From assembly GCA_945881865.1 (NCBI GenBank), contig CAMCVK010000002.1, positions 248,001 through 312,000 on the forward strand: DNA of 64,000 nt, written 5' to 3'. Source of the stretch: Fimbriimonas ginsengisoli Gsoil 348 (GTDB lineage Bacteria; Armatimonadota; Fimbriimonadia; Fimbriimonadales; Fimbriimonadaceae). The notes below the pieces were generated by a model. The model was not told the DNA's origin. It worked only from the letters and a program-made list of their open reading frames with translations, and made no database searches. The position numbers were made by a program, and so were the translations under genes. This document shows, one piece after another, positions 7,318 through 16,266 of the stretch (its first letter is position 1; the number at the start of each line of letters is the position of its first letter).

Positions 7318-9105
7318 CTAACGTCCGGTCTGGATGATATCCGCCACCGCATAGCTGCGCCGGATGTCTTGTAGGAGGACCTTGGCCCGCGCGCCGATGT
7401 GCTCCTGACCTTCGATCAGCTCCACGAAGAAGCCCGAATCGGTCCAACCGACCGCCTTCTGAACGCTCTCGAACGCCGAACGTCGAACGTTGGCCTCCAA
7501 GACCTGGGCCCGTCGGAAGCCCATAAACCGTCGGTCGTACTCTTCGATGGTCCCCGACTGGATGTCGTACTCCTCGTACTCCATGTCGAAGTTCGCGCGA
7601 ATGTAGATTCCGCGCCGCATCTCGTGCTCAAGCTGCTCAACGTTCTCTCCGTCCAGCCCGATGAGCGCCTCGACGACCGCCGGGTGGCACTCGACGAGGA
7701 ACGCGTTACCGGCCTCGCTCATCTTGCGCCACATGTCGCGCTCAATCCACAGGCTGACCGTGTCCTTGCTGGCAATGCGGCCAACTCCGGCGCACATCGG
7801 GCAGATCTCCGTAATCTCTTGGGTCACCGATTCGCCGGTTCGCTTGCGCGTGAGCTCAACCAAACCAAGCGAGGAGATTCGTCCCACGCGGGTGCGAGCG
7901 CGGTCACGGGTCAAACCGTTCGTGAAGTGGTCAAGAATGCGCTTCCGGTCATTCTCATCCTCCATATCGATGAAGTCGCAAACGATAATGCCGCCCATGT
8001 CGCGCAACCGAAGCTGACGAAGGATCTCGTCGGCGGCCTCGAAGTTGCTCTGAAGGATCGTTGCGCTAAGCGAAGTAGAGCCGACGTGCTTGCCGGTGTT
8101 CACGTCGATCGCGGTCAGAGCCTCCATCTCATCCACCACCAGATATCCGCCGGACTTTAGCGGAACCTTGTGCTGCATGATGCGGTCGAGCTCTTTCTCG
8201 ACCCCGTAATGGTCAAAGATCGGCGCATCCTTGTCGAACAGCGTGATCTTGTCGCGCAGGCTCGGGGCGACAATGTTCGCCACGAGGTGGACCTTCTCGT
8301 ACTCGTCTGGATCGTCGATGACCATCTTGTGGATGTTCTCGCCGAACATATCACGAACCGTCCGGAAGAGCAAGGATTGGTCCTTGTGCACGCAGGCCGG
8401 GGCGCGCTGGCCCTTTGCGTTCTTCAGGACGTCTTGCCACAAGGTCACCAGGTAGGCGACGTCGGCGTACAGTTCGGCTTCCGTGCGGCCTTCGCACTCG
8501 GTCCGCAAGATGAGGCCGAAGCCTTCCGGCCGGATCCGGTCGCCGACCTTCTTCAGGCGGTCGCGCTCGGCACGGTCTTCCAGCTTTCGCGAAACGCCCA
8601 TGCTGCTCGCCTCGGGCATCAGAACCACGTACCGGCCCGGAAGCGCGATGCGTGTGCTGACGCGGGCGCCTTTCGTGCCGCGCGGGCCCTTGGTGACCTG
8701 CACCATAATCTGCTGACCAGGCTCCAGGAGGTCGCGAATCTTGCGGCGGCGAAGCTCGCTTCGACGCATCGATGCCGGGCTACCATCGTTGCCGCCGTCA
8801 TCCGGAAGGATGTCGGCAATGCTGAGGTAAGCGTTGCGCTCCAGGCCGATGTCGACGAAGGCGGCTTCCATGCCCGGAAGCACGTTTTGCACGATGCCTT
8901 TAAATATCGATCCGACCACGCGCTCCTCGCGCTCCACTCGATACTCGGTCAGTTTTCCGTCTTCGAGGAGGGCGATTCGCGTTTCGCGGTTGGAAACGTT
9001 GACGATAATTTCTTTCGTAACTCCGCCGGATGCACCGCGCGGTTCATTAAAATCGTTCTTCGGGCGAGACGTTCGACGTCCCTGCCCCATGCGTTGTCTT
9101 GCCAT
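7318..9105 (-). CDS. rng: Ribonuclease E/G family endoribonuclease
   Basis: 595 residues from the ATG chosen here (a TTG four codons upstream is possible). It cleaves single-stranded RNA in rRNA maturation and mRNA decay. An S1 RNA-binding domain (about 35-130) is followed by the catalytic core, with the metal-binding Asp in AIDVNTGKHVG (about 334) and in IIVCDFIDMEDENDRKR (about 377). The zinc-link Cys pair is in EICPMCAGVGR (about 435/438). There is no long C-terminal scaffold, so it is closer to RNase G in length. A basic 30-residue N-terminal extension precedes the S1 domain. It ends 33 bases upstream of the Uma2 pair and is divergent from the zinc-ribbon gene. Confidence 0.93.
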   Translation of the reverse strand: MARQRMGQGRRTSRPKNDFNEPRGASGGVTKEIIVNVSNRETRIALLEDGKLTEYRVEREERVVGSIFKGIVQNVLPGMEAAFVDIGLERNAYLSIADILPDDGGNDGSPASMRRSELRRRKIRDLLEPGQQIMVQVTKGPRGTKGARVSTRIALPGRYVVLMPEASSMGVSRKLEDRAERDRLKKVGDRIRPEGFGLILRTECEGRTEAELYADVAYLVTLWQDVLKNAKGQRAPACVHKDQSLLFRTVRDMFGENIHKMVIDDPDEYEKVHLVANIVAPSLRDKITLFDKDAPIFDHYGVEKELDRIMQHKVPLKSGGYLVVDEMEALTAIDVNTGKHVGSTSLSATILQSNFEAADEILRQLRLRDMGGIIVCDFIDMEDENDRKRILDHFTNGLTRDRARTRVGRISSLGLVELTRKRTGESVTQEITEICPMCAGVGRIASKDTVSLWIERDMWRKMSEAGNAFLVECHPAVVEALIGLDGENVEQLEHEMRRGIYIRANFDMEYEEYDIQSGTIEEYDRRFMGFRRAQVLEANVRRSAFESVQKAVGWTDSGFFVELIEGQEHIGARAKVLLQDIRRSYAVADIIQTGR

Positions 9106-9146
9106 GTAGGGTCTCAAGCCTTAAGGCGCGAGTTTACCGGGACCGG

Positions 9147-9152
9147 TATTCT
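9147..9152 (+). promoter_or_regulatory. -10-like TATTCT 6 bases before a GTG start
   Basis: TATTCT lies six bases upstream of the GTG of the zinc-ribbon gene, with no Shine-Dalgarno sequence between. It fits the leaderless pattern seen at many genes in this window. Confidence 0.45.
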
Positions 9153-9158
9153 TCCACC

Positions 9159-9488
9159 GTGCCCGTATTCGAATTTCGCTGCCAGGAGTGCAAAACAAAA
9201 TTTTCCACCCTTATGGGAATGGTAGCGCAACCGGGCGACTCGACGTGTCCCAAATGCCGCAGCGAGAACACGACGAAGCTGGTGAGCCGGTTTGCACGGG
9301 TTCGAAACGAAGACGATCGCATCGACGAATTGGCCGACCGCTTGGAAACCATGGCCGAGCCGGAATCGCCGCACGAGATGCGAGGGCTGGTTCGCGAACT
9401 GGGCAAAGCAATGGATGAAGACGTCGCGGACGAGTTGGAAGAGCTTTTCGAAGCCGACATGCACGGCGAAAGCGATGAAGAAGCATAA
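9159..9488 (+). CDS. FmdB-type zinc-ribbon regulatory protein
   Basis: 109 residues from GTG. The N-terminus [18 protein letters not shown] with a second pair CPKC is the FmdB/CxxC zinc-ribbon signature (about residues 8-40). The rest is an acidic helical tail rich in Glu and Asp. The family is described as putative regulatory proteins; the exact role is unknown. The GTG was chosen because the zinc ribbon normally begins within the first residues and because of the upstream -10-like box. The last 14 bases overlap the thymidine kinase start, so the two are co-expressed. Confidence 0.82.
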   Translation: MPVFEFRCQECKTKFSTLMGMVAQPGDSTCPKCRSENTTKLVSRFARVRNEDDRIDELADRLETMAEPESPHEMRGLVRELGKAMDEDVADELEELFEADMHGESDEEA

Positions 9489-10050
9489 GTCGCCCGGCGA
9501 GCTCACCGTGATCTGCGGCAGCATGTTCGCCGGAAAGAGCGAAGAACTGATTCGATTGGCACGGCGTGCGCTGTACGCGAAGCGACGGGTTCAGGTGTTT
9601 AAGCCGTCCGTCGACGACCGCTACGACCGCGAGATGGTGGTGACGCACATGGGCGTTTCCCACATCGCGGTGCCGGTTCGCAACGTCGCCGATCTACGCG
9701 TTGCCGTCGATCCCACCGCGGAAGTCGTGCTCATCGAGGAGGTTCAGTTTTTCGATGACTCGATCACGGAGCTGTGCGTGCGGCTGGCAAACGACGGCGT
9801 CCAGGTGATTTGCGCGGGCCTAGACCAAGATTTTCGCGGGAAACCGTTCGGGCCGATGCCGAATTTGCTCGCGGTCGCCGATGTGGTCATCAAGCTGCGG
9901 GCCATCTGCATGAAATGCGGCGCGCCGGCCAGCCACACCCAGCGCATCATCGACGGTCGCCCCGCACACAAAAACGACCCGATTGTGCTGATTGGCGCAA
10001 CCGAGTCGTATGAGGCGCGGTGCCGGAATTGCTTCCGGCTCCGAGGTTAA
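9475..10050 (+). CDS. tdk: Thymidine kinase
   Basis: 191 residues. It phosphorylates thymidine to dTMP in pyrimidine salvage. The P-loop is GSMFAGKS (15-22), the catalytic Glu lies in [12 protein letters not shown] (about 88-89), and the structural zinc is held by CMKC (145-148) and CRNC (183-186). Length is normal for the bacterial type II enzyme. The start overlaps the zinc-ribbon gene by 14 bases and the stop abuts the stop of the convergent gene at 10051 with no gap. Confidence 0.95.
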   Translation: MKKHKSPGELTVICGSMFAGKSEELIRLARRALYAKRRVQVFKPSVDDRYDREMVVTHMGVSHIAVPVRNVADLRVAVDPTAEVVLIEEVQFFDDSITELCVRLANDGVQVICAGLDQDFRGKPFGPMPNLLAVADVVIKLRAICMKCGAPASHTQRIIDGRPAHKNDPIVLIGATESYEARCRNCFRLRG

Positions 10051-10758
10051 TTACTCGCTACGGTTAAGCTCGAACGTAGCGTTAGCCGGGCCAGGTGCGC
10101 CGGGGAACGGCGTGTTCTTGTAGGCACCAACGAACTTGACCATGGTCCAGTCTGCCTTGTTCAGGAAGAACGAACCTTCGAGGGTGGCCGGGTCGCTGCC
10201 GGTTTCCTTGAAGTTGACGCTGATCTTGAGAACGTCGAAAGCTCCGATCTTCTCTTCGCCCTCGACCTTGTACGTCGCGGATGCAGCGACGGCTCCGGTC
10301 TTCTCGTCGGCCTTGATCTCCTTGGACCAAGTGTCGCCAACGTTGACGGCCTTTGCCGGCTGCACGAACTCGTTCATGTTCGAGATTCGTCGTGCGTTCG
10401 GATTCTCTGCGCCCGGGCCACGGGTCTCCAGAAGTTCGCCAAGCGCGTTGTAGACGCTGACGTCGGCGCCCTGGTCGGGAACCGGCATTTCTTGGCCGCC
10501 AAAGGTGACCTTGCTGTCACTCTGCGACGACTCGATGGTGTACTTGCCGTCGGCTTCTACCTTGAGCGTCTTCTCGATGACGTTACCGGTGACGGTGACG
10601 GAGGTTCCGCTGAGGTCGAGTTCTGCCTTCAGCTTGTACTTAATGACCTCGCCTTCTTTTGGCGTTCGCTTGATGGTGAATTCCATCGCGCCAAATGCCA
10701 TTGCGCCGAGAGCGAGGAGAGCGGCCGCAACGCCGAGCAATCGTGTTTGAGTTTTCAT
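10051..10758 (-). CDS. Secreted protein of unknown function
   Basis: 235 residues with a Sec signal peptide (about 1-24, LLGVAAALLALGAMAFGAM). The mature part is beta-rich, with FTIKRTPKEGEVIKYKLKAE near the start and a segment VNVGDTWSKEIKADEKTGAV, a layout seen in uncharacterised secreted proteins of the DUF6263 type. A -10-like TACAAT lies about 27 bases upstream of the ATG, with a modest AGG Shine-Dalgarno-like core. It is a single gene, divergent from the HAD hydrolase. Confidence 0.75.
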   Translation of the reverse strand: MKTQTRLLGVAAALLALGAMAFGAMEFTIKRTPKEGEVIKYKLKAELDLSGTSVTVTGNVIEKTLKVEADGKYTIESSQSDSKVTFGGQEMPVPDQGADVSVYNALGELLETRGPGAENPNARRISNMNEFVQPAKAVNVGDTWSKEIKADEKTGAVAASATYKVEGEEKIGAFDVLKISVNFKETGSDPATLEGSFFLNKADWTMVKFVGAYKNTPFPGAPGPANATFELNRSE

Positions 10759-10877
10759 CGTTTACCTAAAAAGGAATACGCTGAGATTGTAGCGGGGAAC
10801 CACGGTCGTCGTAGGATTTTCTGCCTACTGCGGGCGATGTTTCTTGAAATCCCTGGCGTGGTACACCTGTCCAACTG

Positions 10878-11600
10878 ATGGCACCGCGCATGACTCTCTT
10901 CTTCGACTGTGCGGAGACCCTCGTCGAGACGCGTTGGGACATGGTGCGATTTACGCGAGAGATCGCCCAGGCAGTCGGGCTAAATCTTACCGATGCCGGC
11001 CTGTACGAGCTCGGAAAGATGCAACAGGCAGAGGAGCCGGACTTCCTGCGCGTGAACCAAACCCGCGATGCCGCCCTCGGCGACGCATGGTGGCTCGAGT
11101 TCACCCGGCGATGGCTGAAGGAGATCGGAGAGCCGCCAGAGCTAGCCGAAGCGATCTCAGCGGAATCTTACCGACGGCTTTACGGCCCAGACCAGACCCA
11201 GTTCCGGCTGTACCCCGACGTGGTTCCGGCGCTGGACCGGCTAAAAGCCGACGGCTTCAAAATGTGTATCGTGTCGAATTGGGACTTCGGGCTCCATCGC
11301 GTCGTGGACCGCCTCGGCATCGCGCCCTACTTCGACCACATTCTGGCCAGCCTGGTAGAAGGCGTCGAAAAGCCTGACCCCGGACTCTTTCAAATCGCGT
11401 TGCAGAGGGCCAACGTTGTTGCCGACGAAGTCATCCACGTCGGGGACAACCCGATTGATGACATTCAAGGCGCGCACGCCGCCGGGATTTCCGCACTGTT
11501 CCTCGACCGAACCGGCAATTCCGACCCGGATAGCTCCATCTCGTCCCTTGATCTGCTCCCGAACGCGCTAGCCCGAGCCGTATCTCCCCTGAAACCGTGA
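10878..11600 (+). CDS. HAD-superfamily hydrolase, HDHD3-like
   Basis: 240 residues. Motif I is FFDCAETLVE, with the nucleophile Asp present but Ala in place of the usual second Asp (DxD); motif II is CIVSNWDFG, the motif III Lys is in VEKPDPGLF, and motif IV is VGDNPIDDIQGAHAAG. This pattern matches the HDHD3-like branch, in which the +2 Asp is often missing, so phosphatase activity is uncertain. An alternative start is the ATG at 10890. The stop overlaps the GTG of queA (GTGA), so both are translated together. Confidence 0.85.
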   Translation: MAPRMTLFFDCAETLVETRWDMVRFTREIAQAVGLNLTDAGLYELGKMQQAEEPDFLRVNQTRDAALGDAWWLEFTRRWLKEIGEPPELAEAISAESYRRLYGPDQTQFRLYPDVVPALDRLKADGFKMCIVSNWDFGLHRVVDRLGIAPYFDHILASLVEGVEKPDPGLFQIALQRANVVADEVIHVGDNPIDDIQGAHAAGISALFLDRTGNSDPDSSISSLDLLPNALARAVSPLKP

Positions 11601-12625
11601 ACCAGCTTTCGGATTACGACTACCATCTGCCCGACCACCTGATCGCCCAGACTCCGCTTGAGGACCGGGCTGCTTCGCGCCTCTTGCACCTGGACCGTTT
11701 CTCCGGGGCCGTCGTGCATCGCCAGTTCCGGGACGTACCAAGTCTTTTCCGCGAAGGTGACCTCCTGGTGGCCAACGAAACGCGCGTTACGGCACTCCGG
11801 CTCTTCGGCAAGCGCGCCGAAACCGAAGGCCGCATCGAAGCTTTGCTGTTGCGCCCAGAAGGTCCATTTGCTTTCGAAGCAATGGTGCGACCCGCCAAGC
11901 GCCTTCGCCTCGGCGAAAGGGTTGAATTCGAACAGGATCTCACCGCAACCGTCACCGAAGTTCGCAACGACGGAATCCGTCAGTTGACCTTCAACCCGAC
12001 GGACGACCTCTGGGAACGGCTTCAGCGGGCCGGCGAAACGCCGCTTCCCCCCTACATTCATGCGGCCCTCGCCTCGCCCGAGCGCTACCAGACCGTTTAC
12101 GCATCCGGCGATCCCCGCCAGAATGGAAGCGCCGCCGCCCCGACGGCCGGGCTGCATTTCACGCCGGAAATCTTGGAAGAGATCAGGAAAAAGGGCATTC
12201 AAATCGCGATGGTCCGGCTCGACGTCGGAATCGACACCTTTCGCCCCGTAACCGCTGAATCGCTCGATGATCACCAAATGCACGGCGAGGTAGCGCGGAT
12301 TCCGGAAGAAACGGCCGAGGCGATTTCCGCCTGCAAAGGCCGAATCATTGCCGTGGGAACAACCACCGTTCGCACGCTCGAATCGTTTGCCGAAGGGAAT
12401 GGCCGGGTGCGTAACGGAGAAACAAGGACGAGTTTATTCATCCGTCCTGGCTACGAGTTTCAGGTCATCGACGGGATGTTTACGAACTTCCACCTGCCCC
12501 GCACCACGATGCTCGCCATGATCTCCGCCTTAGCCGGGCACGAATCCGTGTTCGCGGCTTACGAAAGTGCGATCAAGGAACAATACCGATTCCTGAGTTT
12601 CGGTGATAGCATGCTCATTCTTTAG
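11597..12625 (+). CDS. queA: S-adenosylmethionine:tRNA ribosyltransferase-isomerase QueA
   Basis: 342 residues from a GTG that overlaps the upstream stop. It transfers the ribosyl group of SAM to preQ1-tRNA to make epoxyqueuosine. Recognisable family segments are DYHLPDHLIAQTPLEDRAAS at the N-terminus, AAPTAGLHFTPEILEEI, VGTTTVRTLES and GYEFQVIDGMFTNFHLPRTT near the C-terminus. Length and motifs are complete. Another queuosine-pathway gene, queD, lies at 35298-35753, but the two are not clustered. Confidence 0.96.
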   Translation: MNQLSDYDYHLPDHLIAQTPLEDRAASRLLHLDRFSGAVVHRQFRDVPSLFREGDLLVANETRVTALRLFGKRAETEGRIEALLLRPEGPFAFEAMVRPAKRLRLGERVEFEQDLTATVTEVRNDGIRQLTFNPTDDLWERLQRAGETPLPPYIHAALASPERYQTVYASGDPRQNGSAAAPTAGLHFTPEILEEIRKKGIQIAMVRLDVGIDTFRPVTAESLDDHQMHGEVARIPEETAEAISACKGRIIAVGTTTVRTLESFAEGNGRVRNGETRTSLFIRPGYEFQVIDGMFTNFHLPRTTMLAMISALAGHESVFAAYESAIKEQYRFLSFGDSMLIL

Positions 12626-12735
12626 CGAGTTCGTACCTTCTACCTTCGCTTCCAGCCCAGGGTCGCCCACCGGAAAGCGATGATCCGTGCCGTCCGTCGT
12701 GTAGAATCCAACGTATTACACGTAATGGGAAACCT

Positions 12736-13269
12736 TTGAAGAAGACCGACTTTGATCCCCTAGCCTACATCGAGAACGCTTTCCTCGATAATCAACCGGA
12801 AGCGGAAGAGCAATCCGCTGCCCTGCCCGAGTTAGGCGAATATCTTGATGCCAACGGCGAGAAAGCCAAACCACGCAAGTTTGAAAAGACGGAGATGCGT
12901 GCGCCGCGGCCAAGACGCAAGGGTGTAGCAAGTTCTCCATCTCCGATAGATCCCGCATTGCGGGCCGTTTGGGAGAACCTGCCCAAAAACGTCGCTTTTC
13001 TTTTCGAATTTTTCGATGACGAAGTCACCAGCCACTACTATCGTGGCGACTTTGCCGAGACGCGACAAGAGCTGATGCAGCGTCTGCTGGACCCCGAAAT
13101 CACTTTGGAAGAGGCAAGTCGGCTACTGGGCGTTTGCCCGGCAACCGTGCGACGCTACACGAACAAAAACTGGTTAAAGCATCATCGCACCGCCGGAGGC
13201 CAGCGCCGGTTCCGCCTGAGCGACGTCGTGAACTTTGTAAACGAGCACGGCCGTTTTCCAAAAGACTAA
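12736..13269 (+). CDS. MerR/excisionase-like helix-turn-helix protein
   Basis: 177 residues, from a TTG start. The C-terminal third (about 120-172) is a winged-helix domain of the MerR/BldC type: LEEASRLLGVCPATVRRYTN is the HTH, and HRTAGGQRRFRLSDVVNFV is the wing. The N-terminal two thirds are acidic, then basic, without a known domain, so the DNA-binding part is at the opposite end from standard MerR regulators. It probably binds DNA as a transcription factor; the target is unknown. It is followed 21 bases later by the GT4 gene. Confidence 0.8.
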   Translation: MKKTDFDPLAYIENAFLDNQPEAEEQSAALPELGEYLDANGEKAKPRKFEKTEMRAPRPRRKGVASSPSPIDPALRAVWENLPKNVAFLFEFFDDEVTSHYYRGDFAETRQELMQRLLDPEITLEEASRLLGVCPATVRRYTNKNWLKHHRTAGGQRRFRLSDVVNFVNEHGRFPKD

Positions 13270-13277
13270 CGAGCGCG

Positions 13278-13283
13278 TAAGCT
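13278..13283 (+). promoter_or_regulatory. -10-like TAAGCT before the GT4 gene
   Basis: TAAGCT ends seven bases before the ATG. A GGGTGG lies in the gap, so a Shine-Dalgarno reading is also possible here. Confidence 0.35.
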
Positions 13284-13290
13284 AGGGTGG

Positions 13291-14478
13291 ATGCCGGAAC
13301 CTTCGCTGCCGCCGTTGCGAATCGCGATCTTTTCCGACAGCGCGTTTCCCATCCTAAATGGGGTCAGCGTGAGCGTTGACACCCTCATCAACGAGCTGCG
13401 TAACCAGGGACACAGCGTCCACCTTTACGCCACTTCGTTCCCCGGCAATCGAGACACGGACCCGAATACGTTTCGCTTTCCCTCTATGGAATTTCCCTTT
13501 TGGCGGGGCTACCCATTGCTCATCCCGCCGGTCTATCCCATGCTTGCTCGCTTTCGAAAGCACACCTACGACATCATCCACACCCACACGCCGTTCCTCG
13601 TGGGAATGGTTGGGTTGCGCTGGGCCGAGTCGCACGAGATCCCGATCGTCTCGACCTACCACACGCTCTACGATCGGTACGCGCACTACGTCAAGATGCT
13701 TCCGCGCCGCTACGTTCGGTTTCGCATCGCCAAGCACACCAACTTTTATTACAACCGTGTGAACCACGTCATCACCCCGACCGACATTTCGAAGAAGTGG
13801 CTTCTTCGGCACTCGGTCACCTCGGAAGTCACCATCATTCCCACCGGCAGCCCACGTCCCCCGAGCTTGAACCGCCACACGATTCGCGCCGAACTCGGGA
13901 TTGCCCCGGAGCAGCGCATCCTGCTCTATGTCGGCCGACTCGCGCGTGAGAAGAACCTCGAAGTGCTTATCGAGGCGGCCAGCATGGCGATGAAACGGGA
14001 TCCTGCCGTTCAACTTTGGATGGTCGGAGACGGACCGTACCGGCCTGAATGCCTGGAACTGATTCGGGAGTTGGGGATCGGCGACCGCACCCGGCTGATC
14101 GGCTTTGTGCCGCGTGCCGAAGTGGACCGGTACTATTCGGCGGCTGATCTCTTCTTGTTCACCAGCATCTCAGAGACGCAGGGGCTGGTGGTGCAAGAGG
14201 CCATGCAGCTAGGTCTTCCGGCGGTGGTTGCTTCCGGCGGAGGGGCCGGCGAGGCCGTCCGGCACTTGGAGAACGGAATGTTGGTTAAGAATGACGTGCA
14301 AGAATTGGCCGAAGCTGTCCATACCGTGCTCTCCGACCCGGAACAATATGCGCGCCTTTCGGCAAACGCCCGCCTAACCGGCCTGGCTGCCGGAGTCGGG
14401 CCGATGGCTTCGGCCGTGACTTCGGTCTATCGTGGCGTCGTGGCATCTTACGCAGCCGACCTGGCGGGGAATCGATGA
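13291..14478 (+). CDS. Glycosyltransferase family 4 protein
   Basis: 395 residues with the two-domain GT-B layout. The N-terminal domain starts LRIAIFSDSAFPILNGVSVS and contains DIIHTHTPFLVGMVG; the C-terminal donor-binding domain has LLYVGRLAREKNLEVLIEAA and the E-x7-E region SISETQGLVVQEAMQLGLP. It resembles diacylglycerol glucosyltransferases and other lipid-linked GT4 enzymes, so a role in glycolipid or envelope glycan synthesis is likely but the substrate is open. The last four bases overlap the start of a polytopic membrane protein. Confidence 0.9.
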   Translation: MPEPSLPPLRIAIFSDSAFPILNGVSVSVDTLINELRNQGHSVHLYATSFPGNRDTDPNTFRFPSMEFPFWRGYPLLIPPVYPMLARFRKHTYDIIHTHTPFLVGMVGLRWAESHEIPIVSTYHTLYDRYAHYVKMLPRRYVRFRIAKHTNFYYNRVNHVITPTDISKKWLLRHSVTSEVTIIPTGSPRPPSLNRHTIRAELGIAPEQRILLYVGRLAREKNLEVLIEAASMAMKRDPAVQLWMVGDGPYRPECLELIRELGIGDRTRLIGFVPRAEVDRYYSAADLFLFTSISETQGLVVQEAMQLGLPAVVASGGGAGEAVRHLENGMLVKNDVQELAEAVHTVLSDPEQYARLSANARLTGLAAGVGPMASAVTSVYRGVVASYAADLAGNR

Positions 14479-15536
14479 CTTCCGCCGCTGTCGCCCGGGG
14501 TACGGCCCCAAAGCCCGCTAGCGCCAATCCTTTCCAAACAAAAGGTGCCCGGGATGCGGGAATTCTGTTGCTCTTCATGACCGTCGTGCGGGTGTTGATC
14601 CCGTTTGTGCCGGTTCCGATGCAGTTCGCCGGGGTCGCGAATGTCTTCGCGACCTTTGTTTTCATGATCTGCCCGGTCGTGGCACTTGTTCGGGCCGCCG
14701 AGCCGGTATGGAGTCGGGCTTACGCCTGGGCGTTCCTTCTTGGTGGCGTGGCTATTCAAGTTGGCCTGACCTTTGCCGCGTTCCAACTGAAAGCGGGTGC
14801 CGCAAGCGTAGTGCTGTCGGCGCTTGCCCAGGCCGGCTTGATGTTCTGGTGCTTTGGGGTCGGCGCACTCCTAAGCTCGATCTTAAGCGATAAAAACCTT
14901 CTGGTTCCGCTGGCCATCTTTTTGGCCGTTTTCGACATCTGGCTCGTCTTTTCGCCGGATGGCTTCGTGAACCAGGCACAGCGATCCGGTTCGCAGGTGT
15001 TGGCGACCGTGGCCTACACATTGCCGAAAGTGGAGTCGGCGGTGGCCACCGTACGGACCGCCCAGGCAACGGCGCAAGCCTATGTTGGCCCCGCTGATCT
15101 GCTTTTCCTCTCGATGTTCTTCACCGCGCTCTCACGCTTTGGGATGCGACTCGCGCAGACCGCAAGGGTGATGGCTCCGGTGTTGCTCGGCTACCTTGTC
15201 ATCGTTTTAGCCTTTCCCACCGTGTCGATCGGGCCGATCAGCCTTGGGGCTCTGCCCGCCCTCGTGCCTATTGGCATCGTGGTGCTCATCGTGAATTGGC
15301 CCGAGTTTCGTCTTACGGCGGACGAAAAGCGGAGTTCGCTAGTTCTGCTGATTCTTGCGGTTGGCCTGCTGCTTTGGCGCTTCAGCGTGAACGCGCAAGC
15401 GCCGCCGACTGCGCCTTCGAGGCTACCGAGCGCCCAAGAACGGCCAGGACCTCCATCGACGCCTGCGCCAGGCGACCCAGGTCTACCGAAGTCGGCAGTC
15501 CCTGCCGATCCAAAAAGTACACCAGGTCCTCGGTAG
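14475..15536 (+). CDS. Polytopic membrane protein with Pro-rich tail
   Basis: 353 residues. About eight hydrophobic helices span residues 25-310 (for example DAGILLLFMTVVRVLIPFVP and VPIGIVVLIVNW). No known transporter or enzyme family is recognised. The last 45 residues are Pro/Ala/Ser-rich and are encoded on the strand opposite to the end of the HMG-CoA lyase gene, giving a 155-base antisense overlap; the membrane domain ends at about the point where the overlap begins. It is coupled to the GT4 gene by an ATGA overlap, so an envelope-related role is plausible. Confidence 0.8.
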   Translation: MTSAAVARGTAPKPASANPFQTKGARDAGILLLFMTVVRVLIPFVPVPMQFAGVANVFATFVFMICPVVALVRAAEPVWSRAYAWAFLLGGVAIQVGLTFAAFQLKAGAASVVLSALAQAGLMFWCFGVGALLSSILSDKNLLVPLAIFLAVFDIWLVFSPDGFVNQAQRSGSQVLATVAYTLPKVESAVATVRTAQATAQAYVGPADLLFLSMFFTALSRFGMRLAQTARVMAPVLLGYLVIVLAFPTVSIGPISLGALPALVPIGIVVLIVNWPEFRLTADEKRSSLVLLILAVGLLLWRFSVNAQAPPTAPSRLPSAQERPGPPSTPAPGDPGLPKSAVPADPKSTPGPR

Positions 15537-16266
15537 CCAGGTTCCCCGCCGCGCCGGGTGCAAACGGACAGCCGCCAAGCCCAGCCGCGCTGGCATCAAA
15601 ACCGGCCCAATCACCCGCTTCCAGGCAGGCCGCCACGTTGGCGATGGCCGTGCCGTTCGTATCGTGAAAGTGCCAAAAAATTTGATCCGGCTGGCCGCCA
15701 AAGCTCGCCTTGAGTTCGCGAATAAGGGCCCTCACTTCGTTTGGCGTCGCAACGCCGATCGTATCCCCCAGTGAGATTTCGGTGCATCCGAGTGCAATCA
15801 GCTGATTGGCGACTTCGACGACTTTGCCCGGCGCGATGCGGCCCTCAAATGGACACTCGAACGCGGTGCTGACATAACCTCGAACTCGCTTTAGCCCCGG
15901 CGACCGGGTGAATTCGGCGAAATGGGTCAGGCTTTCCGCGATGGTGGCGTTGATGTTGCGCTGAACGAAGGTCTCGCTGGCGGCGGTGAAAACGGCGATC
16001 TCCTCCACACCGACCGCTTGCGCCCGAGCCCAACCACGCGCGTTTGGCACCAGCGCCAGGAAGCGAGGACCCTTCGGAAGCTGCGGCCAAAGCGAATCGG
16101 CGTCGGCCATTTGCGGAACCCGCGTTGGCGAAACGAAGCTGGCGACTTCCAATTCGGTGAGCCCGGCCGCAATCAGATTTTCGATGAAGCGAAGCTTCAC
16201 CTCGGTCGGAACCGGCACCGCCTCGTTCTGCAGGCCGTCTCGAAGGCCAACCTCGACAATTCTCAT
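15382..16266 (-). CDS. mvaB: Hydroxymethylglutaryl-CoA lyase
   Basis: 294 residues. It splits HMG-CoA into acetyl-CoA and acetoacetate, the last step of leucine degradation. The DRE-TIM motif region is VEVGLRDGLQNE at the N-terminus, the metal-binding His pair is in WHFHDTNGTAIANV, and the family signature with the catalytic Cys is GLGGCPFAPGAAGN. Length is normal. It is the last gene of a four-gene minus-strand operon in which each pair overlaps by four bases (ATGA). Its 3' end overlaps the convergent membrane protein gene by 155 bases. Confidence 0.94.
   Translation of the reverse strand: MRIVEVGLRDGLQNEAVPVPTEVKLRFIENLIAAGLTELEVASFVSPTRVPQMADADSLWPQLPKGPRFLALVPNARGWARAQAVGVEEIAVFTAASETFVQRNINATIAESLTHFAEFTRSPGLKRVRGYVSTAFECPFEGRIAPGKVVEVANQLIALGCTEISLGDTIGVATPNEVRALIRELKASFGGQPDQIFWHFHDTNGTAIANVAACLEAGDWAGFDASAAGLGGCPFAPGAAGNLATEDLVYFLDRQGLPTSVDLGRLAQASMEVLAVLGRSVASKAQSAALARSR

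Noticed and set aside
8170-9225. 351-codon plus-strand frame opposite RNase E/G
   Set aside because: It is antisense to a complete, motif-bearing enzyme gene and shows no domain of its own.
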